A DNA stretch of 64,000 nt from positions 3,100,001 to 3,164,000 of the forward strand of contig NZ_CP110396.1 of assembly GCF_029910215.1 (NCBI RefSeq), written 5' to 3'. The DNA is from Paraburkholderia sp. D15. GTDB lineage: Bacteria > Pseudomonadota > Gammaproteobacteria > Burkholderiales > Burkholderiaceae. The notes below the pieces were generated by a model. It saw only the letters and a program-made list of their open reading frames with translations. It made no database searches and had not been told where the DNA came from. Positions 9,239-18,438 of this stretch are shown in pieces. The number at the start of each line of letters is the position of its first letter. Position 1 is the first letter of the stretch. Position numbers and translations under genes: made by a program.

Positions 9239-10438
9239 ATGTTCGACCACATTCCCGCCTATCCCGGCGACCCGATCCTGAGCCTGAACGAGGATTTCCA
9301 GCTCGATCCGCGCCCCAACAAGGTCAATCTGAGCATCGGCATCTATTTCGACGACGCCGGCAAGCTGCCGGTCATGGACGCGGTGCGCCACGCCGAGAGC
9401 GCCTTGCTCGACGCGATCGGCCCGCGCTCGTATCTGCCGATGGCGGGCCTGCCGCTGTATCGCGACGGCGCGCAGGCGCTGGTGTTCGGCGCCGGCAGCG
9501 CGGCGCGCGCGGCCGGGCGGATCGCAACGCTGCAGACCATCGGCGGCTCGGGTGCGCTGAAGGTTGGCGCCGATTTCCTGAAGCGCTATTTCCCGGGCTC
9601 GCAGATCTGGATCAGCGATCCGAGCTGGGAAAACCATCGCGTCGTATTCGAAAACGCAGGGCTCACCGTCAATACGTACCCGTATTACGACGCGCAAACC
9701 GGCGGCTTGCGTTTCGCCGACATGATCGACGCGATCGGCCGCGTGCCCGAAGGCAGCATCGTGCTGCTGCATGCGTGCTGCCATAACCCGACGGGCGTCG
9801 ATCTGAGCCCCGCGCAATGGGCCGAACTCGTGCCGGTTCTGCAGCGCCGCAAGTTGATCGCCTTCGTCGATATGGCCTATCAAGGTTTCGGCGCCGGCCT
9901 CGACGAAGATGCCGCCTGCGTGCGGATGCTCGCCGAAACGGACGTGCCGCTGATCGTCGCCAATTCGTTCTCGAAGAATTTCTCGCTGTACGGCGAGCGC
10001 GTCGGCGCGCTGAGCGTGGTGTGCCGCAGCGCCGAGGAAGCGGGCCGCGTGCTCGGCCAATTGATGGCGACGGTTCGCTCGAACTACAGCAATCCGCCGA
10101 CGCACGGCGCGCGCCTCGTGGCCAACGTGCTCGCCGACGCGTCGCTGCGCGCGTCGTGGGAGACGGAACTCGCCGCCATGCGCGAGCGGATTCTGGCGAT
10201 GCGCGGCGTGATTCACAGCGGACTCGCCGGACGTGTCGACGAAGTGATGCGGGCGCGCTACGTCGCGCAGCGCGGCATGTTCACCTACACCGGTCTGAGC
10301 GAAGCGCAGGTCGAGCGTCTGCGCGGCGAATACGCGGTGTACGTGCTGCGCTCGGGACGCATGTGCGTGGCCGGATTGAATGCGCGCAACGCGGATTACG
10401 TGGCGGCGTCGATCGCGGCGGTGGTGTCGGGCGCGTGA
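9239..10438 (+). CDS. Aromatic/aspartate aminotransferase, PLP class I
   Basis: Pyridoxal-phosphate aminotransferase of 399 aa, subgroup I-alpha (AspC/TyrB), which exchanges amino groups between aromatic or dicarboxylic amino acids and 2-oxoglutarate. The N-terminus DPILSLNEDFQLDPRPNKVN is the family signature. The PLP lysine is K246 in SFSKNFSLYGER, and an arginine that binds substrate carboxylate occurs near the C-terminus. The ATG at 9239 follows AAGGA with seven bases of spacing. It is the first gene of an operon with a class II aldolase and a ketopantoate-reductase-like enzyme, an unusual setting that suggests a dedicated role rather than housekeeping TyrB. The gene symbol is withheld because specificity is uncertain. 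Confidence 0.88.
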   Translation: MFDHIPAYPGDPILSLNEDFQLDPRPNKVNLSIGIYFDDAGKLPVMDAVRHAESALLDAIGPRSYLPMAGLPLYRDGAQALVFGAGSAARAAGRIATLQTIGGSGALKVGADFLKRYFPGSQIWISDPSWENHRVVFENAGLTVNTYPYYDAQTGGLRFADMIDAIGRVPEGSIVLLHACCHNPTGVDLSPAQWAELVPVLQRRKLIAFVDMAYQGFGAGLDEDAACVRMLAETDVPLIVANSFSKNFSLYGERVGALSVVCRSAEEAGRVLGQLMATVRSNYSNPPTHGARLVANVLADASLRASWETELAAMRERILAMRGVIHSGLAGRVDEVMRARYVAQRGMFTYTGLSEAQVERLRGEYAVYVLRSGRMCVAGLNARNADYVAASIAAVVSGA

Positions 10439-10452
10439 AGGGCGCACGCCTC

Positions 10453-10481
10453 GCAAAAGCAAAAGCAAACGCAAACGCAAG
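10453..10481. repeat. Hexanucleotide tandem repeat upstream of aldolase RBS
   Basis: Nearly five copies of a 6-bp unit (GCAAAA/GCAAAC) lie in the 73-nt gap between the aminotransferase stop and the aldolase start, just before the AAGGAG site. Copy-number change here would alter spacing in the leader but no reading frame. Confidence 0.6.
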
Positions 10482-10511
10482 CCGAAACCGAAAGATCACA
10501 AGGAGACCCTG

Positions 10512-11303
10512 ATGACCACCCTCGACATGGAACCGGCCGTCGTACCGAAGCATGCGGCGATGCATCCCGACGAATGGCAGGCGCGCGTGCAGCTCGCCGC
10601 CTGCTATCGCATCTTCGACATGCTCGGCTGGACCGAGATGATCTATAACCACATCACGCTGCGCGTGCCGGCGAGCGTGAGCGGTAACGAGCGGCACTTC
10701 CTGATCAATCCGTTCGGCTTGCACTACAGCGAGGTGACCGCCAGCAACCTCGTGAAGATCGACGCGCAAGGCCGCGTGCTCGACCGTTCGCCGTATCCGG
10801 TGAATCCGGCGGGTTTCGTCGTGCATGCGGCGATTCACGAAGGTTTGCCCGACGCGCACTGCGTGATGCATACGCACACCACGGCGGGCGTCGCGGTCGC
10901 CTGTCTCGAAGGCGGTTTGCAGCAGACCAACTTCTACAGCGCGCAATTGCACGATCGCATTGCGTATCACGACTTCGAGGGCATCACCGTGCATGCGGAA
11001 GAGGGCCCGCGATTGCTCGAACATATCGGCGACCGGCAGGCGGTGATTCTGCGCAATCATGGTTTGCTTGCGTGGGGCCACACGTTGCCGCAAACTTTCG
11101 CGGTGCTGTGGACGCTCAATCGCGCGTGCGAGATCCAGATGGCGACCTTCGCGATGGGCCGCGCGCGCCCCGTGCCGGAAGCGGTCGCGATCCGCTGCTC
11201 GCGCGACTCGTTGCAGTTCGATCCGCGTCACGGCGCGGGGCAGGACGTGTTCGACGCGCTGGTGCGGAAGGTCGATCGCATCGACGCGAGCTATAAGGAA
11301 TGA
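10512..11303 (+). CDS. Class II aldolase/adducin family protein
   Basis: Protein of 263 aa in the class II aldolase/adducin fold (L-fuculose-phosphate-aldolase-like), zinc-dependent enzymes that cleave or form C-C bonds or act as decarboxylases. The metal-binding pair is seen as MHTHTTAG near residue 119, and the third histidine is in RNHGLLAWG near residue 182. The ATG at 10512 is preceded by AAGGAG. Several family members accept non-sugar substrates, and the partner genes (aminotransferase, 2-ketoacid reductase-like) favour a keto-acid or amino-acid-derived substrate here. That reading is inference from context. Confidence 0.85.
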   Translation: MTTLDMEPAVVPKHAAMHPDEWQARVQLAACYRIFDMLGWTEMIYNHITLRVPASVSGNERHFLINPFGLHYSEVTASNLVKIDAQGRVLDRSPYPVNPAGFVVHAAIHEGLPDAHCVMHTHTTAGVAVACLEGGLQQTNFYSAQLHDRIAYHDFEGITVHAEEGPRLLEHIGDRQAVILRNHGLLAWGHTLPQTFAVLWTLNRACEIQMATFAMGRARPVPEAVAIRCSRDSLQFDPRHGAGQDVFDALVRKVDRIDASYKE

Positions 11304-11389
11304 CGCGCGGAAACGGTGCACGTCGAGGAAGGTCGCGGAGCGGCCTCGGCAAGCGTGCCCGATAAGCGCACTCAATAAGGATTCGAACG

Positions 11390-12373
11390 ATGAAAGTAGC
11401 GATTTACGGCGCGGGCGCGATCGGCGGCTGGATGGGCGTGAAGCTCGCGCAGGCCGGTCACGGCGTCAGCGTGGTCGCGCGCGGCGCGACGCTGGCGGCG
11501 CTGCGCGAGCACGGCTTGCGTCTGATCGAAGCCGGCCGGACGCAGGCGGTGCAAGTCCACGCCAGCGACGACCCCGCCGAACTCGGCGTGCAGGATCTGG
11601 TCGTGATCGCGGTCAAGGGACCGGCAATGGCGTCGGTGGCCGCGCGGATCGCGCCGCTATTGAACGCGCAAACCATCGTGCTGACGGCCATGAACGGTGT
11701 GCCCTGGTGGTTTTGCGACGGCCTCGGCGCGGCGTTCGCGGGCAAGCGGCTGAAGTCGATCGATCCCGACGGTGCGATTGCCGCGGCGATTCCGGGCGCG
11801 CAAACGGTCGGCTGCGTGGTGCACGCCAGTTGTCTGATCGATTCGCCGGGCGTGATCCGTCATCATCAGGGCAACGGTTTGATTATCGGCGAGGCGTCGG
11901 GTCAGCCGAGCGAGCGCGTCGCGGCGCTGACCGCGACACTTGCGGCAGCGGGCTTCAACGCATCGGCATCGGAGAAGATTCAGCGCGACGTCTGGTACAA
12001 GCTGTGGGGCAACATGACGATGAATCCGATCAGCGCATTCACCGGCGCGACCACCGACCGGATTCTGCGCGACGAACTGGTGCGCAACTTCGTCACGAGC
12101 ATCATGCTGGAGGCGAAGGAAATCGGTGCCCGCTTCGGCATTCCGATCGACCAGGCGCCGGCGGACCGCCACGAAGTCACGCTCAAGCTCGGCGCGATGA
12201 AAACCTCGATGCTGCAGGACGTGCAGGCCGGCAAGGCAGTCGAACTCGATGCGCTGGTGGCCGCCGTGCGTGAGTTGGGACAGATGACGGACGTGCCGAC
12301 GCCTTTTACGGATGCGTTGCTGGGTCTCGCGCGTTTGCATGCGAGCACGTTGGGGTTGTACCCGCAGCAGTAA
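11390..12373 (+). CDS. 2-dehydropantoate 2-reductase-like enzyme (ApbA/PanE family)
   Basis: NADPH-dependent ketopantoate reductase family, 327 aa. The N-terminal Rossmann motif is GAGAIGG at residues 7-13. The catalytic lysine is in WYKLWGNMTMNPIS, and the conserved C-terminal Glu is in KAVELDAL. An AAGGA site lies upstream of the ATG. Genomes of this group normally carry several panE paralogues, and its position as third gene after an aminotransferase and a class II aldolase suggests reduction of a 2-keto acid other than ketopantoate. The operon ends at the terminator at 12389. Confidence 0.87.
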   Translation: MKVAIYGAGAIGGWMGVKLAQAGHGVSVVARGATLAALREHGLRLIEAGRTQAVQVHASDDPAELGVQDLVVIAVKGPAMASVAARIAPLLNAQTIVLTAMNGVPWWFCDGLGAAFAGKRLKSIDPDGAIAAAIPGAQTVGCVVHASCLIDSPGVIRHHQGNGLIIGEASGQPSERVAALTATLAAAGFNASASEKIQRDVWYKLWGNMTMNPISAFTGATTDRILRDELVRNFVTSIMLEAKEIGARFGIPIDQAPADRHEVTLKLGAMKTSMLQDVQAGKAVELDALVAAVRELGQMTDVPTPFTDALLGLARLHASTLGLYPQQ

Positions 12374-12388
12374 GCGATGCAGTGAAAA

Positions 12389-12447
12389 GAAAGGCCGCCG
12401 TATTCCGGGCGGAATTCCGGAAGGATACGGCGGCCTTTCTGTTTTTT
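12389..12447 (+). terminator. Strong intrinsic terminator of the aminotransferase operon
   Basis: A long GC-rich stem (arms about 12389-12407 and 12423-12440, core GGCCGCC/GGCGGCC) is followed by GTTTTTT. It begins 16 nt after the reductase stop and also separates the operon from the convergent DUF2783 gene. Confidence 0.9.
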
Positions 12448-12466
12448 GCTTATGGTGTTTCCGCGT

Positions 12467-12658
12467 TCAGGCCGTTATCGCGGCAGACGCCGGCAAGCGC
12501 GCTGCTTCGATCAGCGCCAGTCCGCGTTGCGGATCGTCGAGTTCGGTCAGGCACAGCATGACGAGCCGGGCGAGATACAGCGGCGTCTGGGTTTCGCCTT
12601 CGCGCGTGAGGGTTTTGCAGAGCGTCGTGTAGACGAGATCGAGATCGCTGTCGGTCAT
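12467..12658 (-). CDS. DUF2783 small protein
   Basis: Acidic, helical protein of 63 aa (MTDSDLDLVYTTLC start), matching the DUF2783 family commonly found beside FAD-dependent aromatic hydroxylases in Burkholderia-type genomes. An AGGAG site lies eight bases upstream of the ATG. It sits 40 bp downstream of the monooxygenase on the same strand, so it is almost certainly cotranscribed. Its function is unknown; a small helper or stability factor for the hydroxylase is a guess from the pairing. Confidence 0.8.
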   Translation of the reverse strand: MTDSDLDLVYTTLCKTLTREGETQTPLYLARLVMLCLTELDDPQRGLALIEAARLPASAAITA

Positions 12659-12698
12659 GAGGGTTCTCCTGTGCGGTTCCGTTCGGTCTTTAAGCCGT

Positions 12699-14450
12699 TC
12701 AATCGTTGAGCGCCGCGATCAGCGCGTGCATGACCTGCTGCGCGGTGCCGTCGCGCCAGCGCGCGAGCACGTGGCCGTCGGGACGAATCAGATAGACGGT
12801 GCCGGGCATGGCGTCGAGCATGTCATGCAGACGGCCCGTGCGATCGCGTACCGGTACGCCGATCTCATCGGGCGACCCGGGCGAATCGCCTTTCACCAGC
12901 GTGATCGCGTTGAACGGCATGCCGCGCGCGGCAAGCGTGCGTTGCACGTCGCGCCACGCATCGGCGCTGTCCGCGGCGGTGCCGAAACGCAATGCGGTGA
13001 AGCAGGGACCGAGCAGATCCGTGAGATGAATGTCGATGTCCACGCCGTCGCCATTGCGCTTGCCGAGCCGGCATTCGGGCAGCACGCTGCCCGGCGCGGG
13101 GCCCTGGCTGAACAGCGCTGACGCGTCCGAAGCAACCCGGTTCAGCGGCGACTGCGTGTACGCGATCGCATGCGTCTGGCGCGGATTGATCAACGGCCTC
13201 ACGGCGGCATGATCGGCCGCGAGACCGAGCACCGCCTTGCGCATCAGGTCGAACGCGAACGATGGCGGCGCCATGAACTCGGTGCTCTTCATGCCGTAGC
13301 TCAGGTTCTCGCGCGCCGCGAACACACGCTCGTCGCTGTAGCTGTCGAGCAGCCCCGGCGACGCGATACCGTTGATCACGCAACCGAGTTTCCAGCCGAG
13401 GTTGTCGGCGTCGTCGATCCCCGAGTTGGCGCCGCGCACGCCGAAGATCGGCACGAGATGCGCGGCGTCGCCCGCGAACAGCACCGGGCCGTGTCGATAG
13501 CGCTCCAGCGTCAGCGCATTGGCCTTGTAGAGGGTGATCCAGATTGGCGACCACGCGCCCGTTTCGCCCATCGCGTCGAGCACGCTCTGCACGCGCGGCA
13601 TCACGTTGGCGGGCTCGATCGCGGCATTGGGGTCTTCGTCGTCGCGCAACTGGTAGTCGATCCGCCAGACGTTGTCGGGCTGCTTGTGCACCAGTACGGT
13701 CGAACCGGGATTGGACGGCGGATCGAAATACGCGAGACGTTCAGTGGCGCGAGCGCTGTCCAGTTCGATATCGACGATCACGTAGCGGCCTTCGTACGTG
13801 GTGCCCGTCAGCTTCAGGCCGAGCGCTTCGCGGATCGTGCTGCGCCCGCCGTCGCAGGCGATCACCCAGTCGGCGTCCATATGCCAGGGCGTGCCGCCGG
13901 TGCGCAGCGAGAGTGTGGCGCCGCTTGTATCGGTTTCCGCGCCGCGGTCCGCTTCTTTTCCGTGCAGTTCGAGCCCGGTCACCCGCGTTTGCCAGCGGAT
14001 GTCGATCAGATCCGCGTGCCGCTCGACCTCGTCGAGCAGAGTCTGTTCGATCTGGTATTGCGCGATGTTGATCATCGGCGGCAACGATTGCTCGTCGTCC
14101 TGGTGCATCGCAAAGCGGAACACCTCCATGTCGCGATAGAAGCTGCGACCGCCTGTCCACGGCAAGCCTTTTTGCAGGAAGCCGTCCAGCACGCCGAGCC
14201 GTTTGAAAATCTCCAGACTGCGCCGCGAGATGCAGATCGCGCGGCTGCCGGTGCAGACACCGTCGTCGGCTTCGATCAGCACCGAGCGTACGCCCTGACG
14301 GGCCAGCGCGAGCGCCAGCGTCAGACCGACGGGGCCGCCGCCGACGATCGCCACGGCGCGCCGCACGGGGTCGCGTCCGTCGATCAACGGCGGCGGCACG
14401 CCGTCGTAGTGACGCGGCGAAAAAGGATAGGGTTTGAAATCGCGGCTCAT
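12699..14450 (-). CDS. FAD-dependent aromatic monooxygenase (MhpA-like)
   Basis: Flavoprotein hydroxylase of 583 aa, PheA/TfdB/MhpA class, which uses NAD(P)H and O2 to hydroxylate phenolic acids. The FAD dinucleotide motif VGGGPVGLTLALALARQG is near residues 34-51, the DG motif is CDGGRSTIRE near residue 205, and the GD motif is LFAGDAAHLVPIFGVRGANS near residue 330. A thioredoxin-like C-terminal domain of about 170 residues completes the family layout. The ATG at 14450 is preceded by AGGAG. It is paired with DUF2783, but no ring-cleavage or hydrolase gene is nearby, so the substrate is open. Confidence 0.88.
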   Translation of the reverse strand: MSRDFKPYPFSPRHYDGVPPPLIDGRDPVRRAVAIVGGGPVGLTLALALARQGVRSVLIEADDGVCTGSRAICISRRSLEIFKRLGVLDGFLQKGLPWTGGRSFYRDMEVFRFAMHQDDEQSLPPMINIAQYQIEQTLLDEVERHADLIDIRWQTRVTGLELHGKEADRGAETDTSGATLSLRTGGTPWHMDADWVIACDGGRSTIREALGLKLTGTTYEGRYVIVDIELDSARATERLAYFDPPSNPGSTVLVHKQPDNVWRIDYQLRDDEDPNAAIEPANVMPRVQSVLDAMGETGAWSPIWITLYKANALTLERYRHGPVLFAGDAAHLVPIFGVRGANSGIDDADNLGWKLGCVINGIASPGLLDSYSDERVFAARENLSYGMKSTEFMAPPSFAFDLMRKAVLGLAADHAAVRPLINPRQTHAIAYTQSPLNRVASDASALFSQGPAPGSVLPECRLGKRNGDGVDIDIHLTDLLGPCFTALRFGTAADSADAWRDVQRTLAARGMPFNAITLVKGDSPGSPDEIGVPVRDRTGRLHDMLDAMPGTVYLIRPDGHVLARWRDGTAQQVMHALIAALND

Positions 14451-14670
14451 GCCGGTGTCTCCTGGCGCGTTCTGATGTATCAAGGCTGATGATTGCGCGG
14501 CAACGGGCAGGGCGGAAGTACCCCTCCACGGCTGCGTCAATCGATAGCCAAGTATGACGGAGGGCGCGCGCGAGGCTGTCCTCATTTTGGGTACAAGCGC
14601 GCGGCGGGAAACCGGCGAGCAGCGACCTGAAAGTAACGCGCCAACGCGCCAACGCGGCTTCAGCGCCGGA

Positions 14671-14708
14671 CAACAAAAAACCGCGAGCCGTTCACACGAC
14701 TCGCGGTT
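14671..14708 (-). terminator. Intrinsic terminator after AI-2E-type permease gene
   Basis: Read on the minus strand, arms at 14708-14700 and 14687-14679 (AACCGCGAG and its complement) form a hairpin followed by a T-run. It lies 56 nt beyond the stop of the permease gene. Confidence 0.8.
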
Positions 14709-14764
14709 CTCTTCATGCATCCGGTACCGACGAACCGGCGCCTACGAACGGCCACGCGACACGC

Positions 14765-16741
14765 TCAGTCCGCGCCACCCACATGCGAAACCTGCCGCGC
14801 ATGCTGCATGCTGGACGCCTGACATTCCTCGATCATCGCGCGGAACGTGGGCGCGGTATGCGTCGCGCTGGTCGAGCCCGCTTCCATGCCTCCCTCCGGC
14901 GCTCCGCCGACGCCGACCACCAGCGTCGCGCGGGGCCGCCATTCGCGCGTTCTGCGCAACATGTTGCGCAGATACGGCGGCGATTCCGGCGCATCCAGCG
15001 AGACGATGCAGATGATCGGCGTGTCCTTGAAGCTCGGTTCGTCGGCGCGTGCGCTGCGGTAGCCGGAGTGCGTGGCCATCATCGGCGCGAGGCCATGGCG
15101 GCCGAGCAGTTGCACGGCGACGGCGGTCGTGACCTCGTCGAACGCGCCGCGGCCGGGCACGCAGAGCACGGCGGTTTTCTCGCCGCCCTGGCGCAGTTGG
15201 GGATGCGCCGCGATGTGGCTGTCGTGCCGTTCCGACGGATTGCCCGAGGCCGATGCCGGTGCGCCGGGCATCGGCGGAAAATTGCCGCCGTCCGCCGCGT
15301 CCGGCCGCGACAGGCGGTCCGGCACGCCGTCGGCCACCTCCAGGTTCTCGACGATATCGACCAGCGCATCGTTGATCCGCTGCAACTGGTCGGGCATCAG
15401 CACGCCGCGCATCGCGTCGTTGCGCGCGAGCTTGAGCCCTTCGAGCGCGACCTTGTCGTAGTAGTCGAGCAGCGACATCTCGCGCAGCAGACGCTCGGCC
15501 TGCACGATCGCTTCGTGCGGATCGTCCGCGAGCAGCCGCTGATAGAAATTCTGCGCGGGCGTGAGCGCGGGCTGGTCGCCGAGCAGCACGGTCAGAAAGT
15601 TCAGACGATCGGCGTAACGGCCGAGCGTGACCACGCACAAGGTCAACGGCGTGGACAGCACGAGGCCGATCGGCCCCCACAGCCAGCTCCAGAAAATCGC
15701 CGCGACCACCACCGCGAGCGGCGACAGCCCCGAGCGATGCCCGTACAGCAGCGGCTCGGCGATCTGCCCGGCCACCACGTCGACAACGATGAACAGGATC
15801 AGCGTATAAACCGCCATGGTCCACTGCGGCTGGATCGCGGCGGCGAGAAACACCGCGAGGATCGCCGCGATCCAGATGCCGATATACGGCACGAAGCGCA
15901 GCAGCGCGGCGATCACGCCGAACAGCAACGCGCCCGGCACGCCGATGATCGCGAGTCCGATCGCGATCACGCCGCCCGCACTGAGGTTTACGCCCAGTTG
16001 CGCGACGAAATAGCGGCTCAGGCGCACGGCCGCGTCGTTGATCGCCGTGGTGGTGCGATGCAGGTCGCGTGAGCCGAACAGACTGATCAGCCGGTCGCGC
16101 AGATCCTCGCGCTGCAGCAGGATGAAGATCGTCACCACCAGCACGATGAAGGTCGTCTCGATCGGCGCGATGGCCGGCGAGAGCGCACGCTGCGCGAGTT
16201 GCATCGGGGTAGGAGAGGGTTCGTGCACTTCGACCGGCGTCGGCACGGGCGGCGCATTGCGCGCGGCGCGGCCGGTCAGACGCGGCGGCGCCGGCTTGGA
16301 CGGCGCGACCCGCTGCAAGGTCGCGGCGGCCCGGCTCATCAGCGAATCGGCCCGGCCGACGGTCTTCTCCTGCACGGTCTCGATCTTCTGTTCGATCGCC
16401 ACCTGGTACTGCGGCAGGTCGCCGGCCAGTTGCACGAGCTGCGCGGTGATCAGCGCGCCGACCGCAAGCAGGCTGGCGAGGGCGAACAGCACGGCGATGA
16501 AGATCGACGGCAGATGGCCCATATGCAAGCGGCGCAACATCTGCACGAGCGGCGCGAGCAGAAAGCTCAGCAGCACCGACAGCGTGATCGGAATCAGCAC
16601 CGCGCGGCCGAAGTAAAGCCCGCTGACCACCACCACGCCGGTAATCACCGAGGCGAGGCCATGCAGACTCGGCGTACCCGGCGGGTAGACGCGATTCGGC
16701 CGCCCATGCGGCCCATGGGGCGGCGGCAACGATATTTTCAT
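14765..16741 (-). CDS. AI-2E family transporter with extra C-terminal Rossmann-like domain
   Basis: Membrane protein of 658 aa. Residues 20-400 are the AI-2E transporter (PerM/TqsA/UPF0118) domain with about eight helices, including GALLFGVIAALLRFVPYIG and a WGPIGLVLSTPL end motif. A hydrophilic Pro-rich insertion occupies about residues 150-185. The normal family ends near 350-380 aa. Here about 230 further residues contain a helical segment, a Ser/Pro linker and an alpha/beta domain (AVLCVPGRGAFDE, then IICIVSLDAPES, then ATLVVGVGG) that looks like a B12-binding or Rossmann-type fold. The ATG at 16741 starts MKISLPPP with a moderate GGAAAG site. The family exports various small molecules or ions, so autoinducer-2 transport should not be assumed. 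Confidence 0.85.
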   Translation of the reverse strand: MKISLPPPHGPHGRPNRVYPPGTPSLHGLASVITGVVVVSGLYFGRAVLIPITLSVLLSFLLAPLVQMLRRLHMGHLPSIFIAVLFALASLLAVGALITAQLVQLAGDLPQYQVAIEQKIETVQEKTVGRADSLMSRAAATLQRVAPSKPAPPRLTGRAARNAPPVPTPVEVHEPSPTPMQLAQRALSPAIAPIETTFIVLVVTIFILLQREDLRDRLISLFGSRDLHRTTTAINDAAVRLSRYFVAQLGVNLSAGGVIAIGLAIIGVPGALLFGVIAALLRFVPYIGIWIAAILAVFLAAAIQPQWTMAVYTLILFIVVDVVAGQIAEPLLYGHRSGLSPLAVVVAAIFWSWLWGPIGLVLSTPLTLCVVTLGRYADRLNFLTVLLGDQPALTPAQNFYQRLLADDPHEAIVQAERLLREMSLLDYYDKVALEGLKLARNDAMRGVLMPDQLQRINDALVDIVENLEVADGVPDRLSRPDAADGGNFPPMPGAPASASGNPSERHDSHIAAHPQLRQGGEKTAVLCVPGRGAFDEVTTAVAVQLLGRHGLAPMMATHSGYRSARADEPSFKDTPIICIVSLDAPESPPYLRNMLRRTREWRPRATLVVGVGGAPEGGMEAGSTSATHTAPTFRAMIEECQASSMQHARQVSHVGGAD

Positions 16742-16929
16742 GAGCACACTTTCCGGTTGAGGAGCGCTATTGTTCGCTGTTGTTTTATATCCGCCGCGGG
16801 TGGATGCGACGAGGTGCGACGGGTTGCAAAGCGGGCAACACGCGACAGCAATCCGCATGCCTGGATTGTAGGCGCTTTGAGCGGCCCTTCGTTAGCCCGC
16901 GAACGCCGCTGCGATCCGTTCAAATCACG

Positions 16930-18207
16930 CTAGATGTGCGAGCGCAGCACGTCGAACAGCAGCGAACTCGCATACAGCAGCAACCCGATAAACCCGCCGA
17001 CGATCGTCCCGTTGATGCGAATGTATTGCAGATCCTTGCCGATGTTCAGCTCGATCTGCCGCGACATCTCGCGCGAGTCCCAGTTCTTGACCGTATCGCT
17101 GATATGCCGCGTGAGGAACGCGGCGAATTCCGGCGCCATCGTCCGCGCGGCGTCTTCGAGATGATCGTTCAACGATTGCCGCAGCGCGGGATCGTGCGCG
17201 AGTTCGCGGCCGACCCACTGGCCCATCGCCATCACGCGGGCATGCAGCGCCGAGTCCGCGCGTTGCAGGTCGCGCTTGAGCCATGCGCGCAATTCGCCCC
17301 ACATGTCCTTCACATACACGCCGAGCGCTTCGCCTTCCAGCAGATAGCGCTTCAGGTCCTCGCCCTTCTGCAGGAACGCGGGGTCGGTCTTGAGCTTGTC
17401 GATCAGCTTGTGCGCGGCCTCGTCGAACTTCTCGCGCAACGCGTGCGCCGGGTTTTCGCTGATCTGCTCCAGCATGCGGTTGACCGCGTTGGCGAGCGCC
17501 TCCGCGCCTTTCTCGCCGAGCCACGCGGACGGCAGGATTTTCTCCAGCTTCGGGTATTCGCCCTTGACCCATTCGACGATGCGCTCCGCGATGAACTCGC
17601 GCGCCTGCTCTTCGCGCAGCAGCGCCACCACCTGTTCGATGCCGGCGTCGAGCAGTTCCTGATGGCGGCCGTCCCTGGTCAGCGTGTCGAGGATCGAACC
17701 CATCGACTGCGAGAGATCGACCCTGGCCAGCACGTCGCGCAGCGCGTCCTTGATGAAGCTCTGGATGCGCACGTCGTCGGTCACGTCGAGAATGCCGCCG
17801 GTGAGCTTGACCACGTAGTCGCCCAGACGCGCGGTATTGGCCGGCTCGGTGAGCCAGCGGGTGATGCTGTGCGCCGGGTCGTGCTTCTTGATCAGCCCGA
17901 CCAGCGAAGGCACGTCGAGAAACCTGTCCTGCACGAACACCGCGAGATTGTCGGCGATCTTGTGCTTGTTGCGCGGAATGATCGCGGTATGCGCGGACAC
18001 CACCGGAATCGGCACGCGGCGAAACAGCGCGGCCACCGCGAACCAGTCGGCGAGTGCGCCGACCATCGCGGCTTCGGCCACGGCCTTGATGCCGTCCACC
18101 CAGATGCCGCGCGGCATGAACGCGGTGACGACAAAAACGCAGGCGGCCGCGAGCAACAGCAGTAACGGCGTCCGCTTGGCCTTCTTCAGTTCGATTGCTT
18201 TATTCAT
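16930..18207 (-). CDS. DUF445 membrane-anchored protein
   Basis: DUF445 (YjiN-like) protein of 425 aa. An N-terminal transmembrane helix (residues 12-32) is followed by a short second hydrophobic segment with GALADWFAVAALFRR, a family signature. A long helical, charged body follows, with a C-terminal helix FIGLLLYASSLLFDVL. The family's function is not established. The ATG at 18207 is favoured by family length; upstream in-frame ATGs at 18243 and 18303 exist and none has a strong ribosome-binding site. It is divergent from the nuclease gene at 18439. Confidence 0.85.
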   Translation of the reverse strand: MNKAIELKKAKRTPLLLLLAAACVFVVTAFMPRGIWVDGIKAVAEAAMVGALADWFAVAALFRRVPIPVVSAHTAIIPRNKHKIADNLAVFVQDRFLDVPSLVGLIKKHDPAHSITRWLTEPANTARLGDYVVKLTGGILDVTDDVRIQSFIKDALRDVLARVDLSQSMGSILDTLTRDGRHQELLDAGIEQVVALLREEQAREFIAERIVEWVKGEYPKLEKILPSAWLGEKGAEALANAVNRMLEQISENPAHALREKFDEAAHKLIDKLKTDPAFLQKGEDLKRYLLEGEALGVYVKDMWGELRAWLKRDLQRADSALHARVMAMGQWVGRELAHDPALRQSLNDHLEDAARTMAPEFAAFLTRHISDTVKNWDSREMSRQIELNIGKDLQYIRINGTIVGGFIGLLLYASSLLFDVLRSHI

Positions 18208-18438
18208 CGGCGGCGAGGCGAGGTTGAATGAGCCGGAGCGCATCGTTATGCCGATGCCTGCTCCGACACGCGAGTGTAGCGCCGCGCCTCGTGGATTGAC
18301 CAATGCGTGGGCTAACTCATGAATTGACGCATGAGCCGACGCATGACCGCCGGCGCGGGCTTAGCTTTCGCGCCTCGGCACGGTAACATCCGCGGTTAGA
18401 CTGCGAGGTCATCGAATCCAATGCAAGGGAGAGGCACA

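Noticed and set aside
14451..14670. N-terminal extension of the monooxygenase to an ATG near 14720
   Set aside because: The extension would cross the neighbouring gene's terminator and lacks a ribosome-binding site; the ATG at 14450 has AGGAG and gives the family length.
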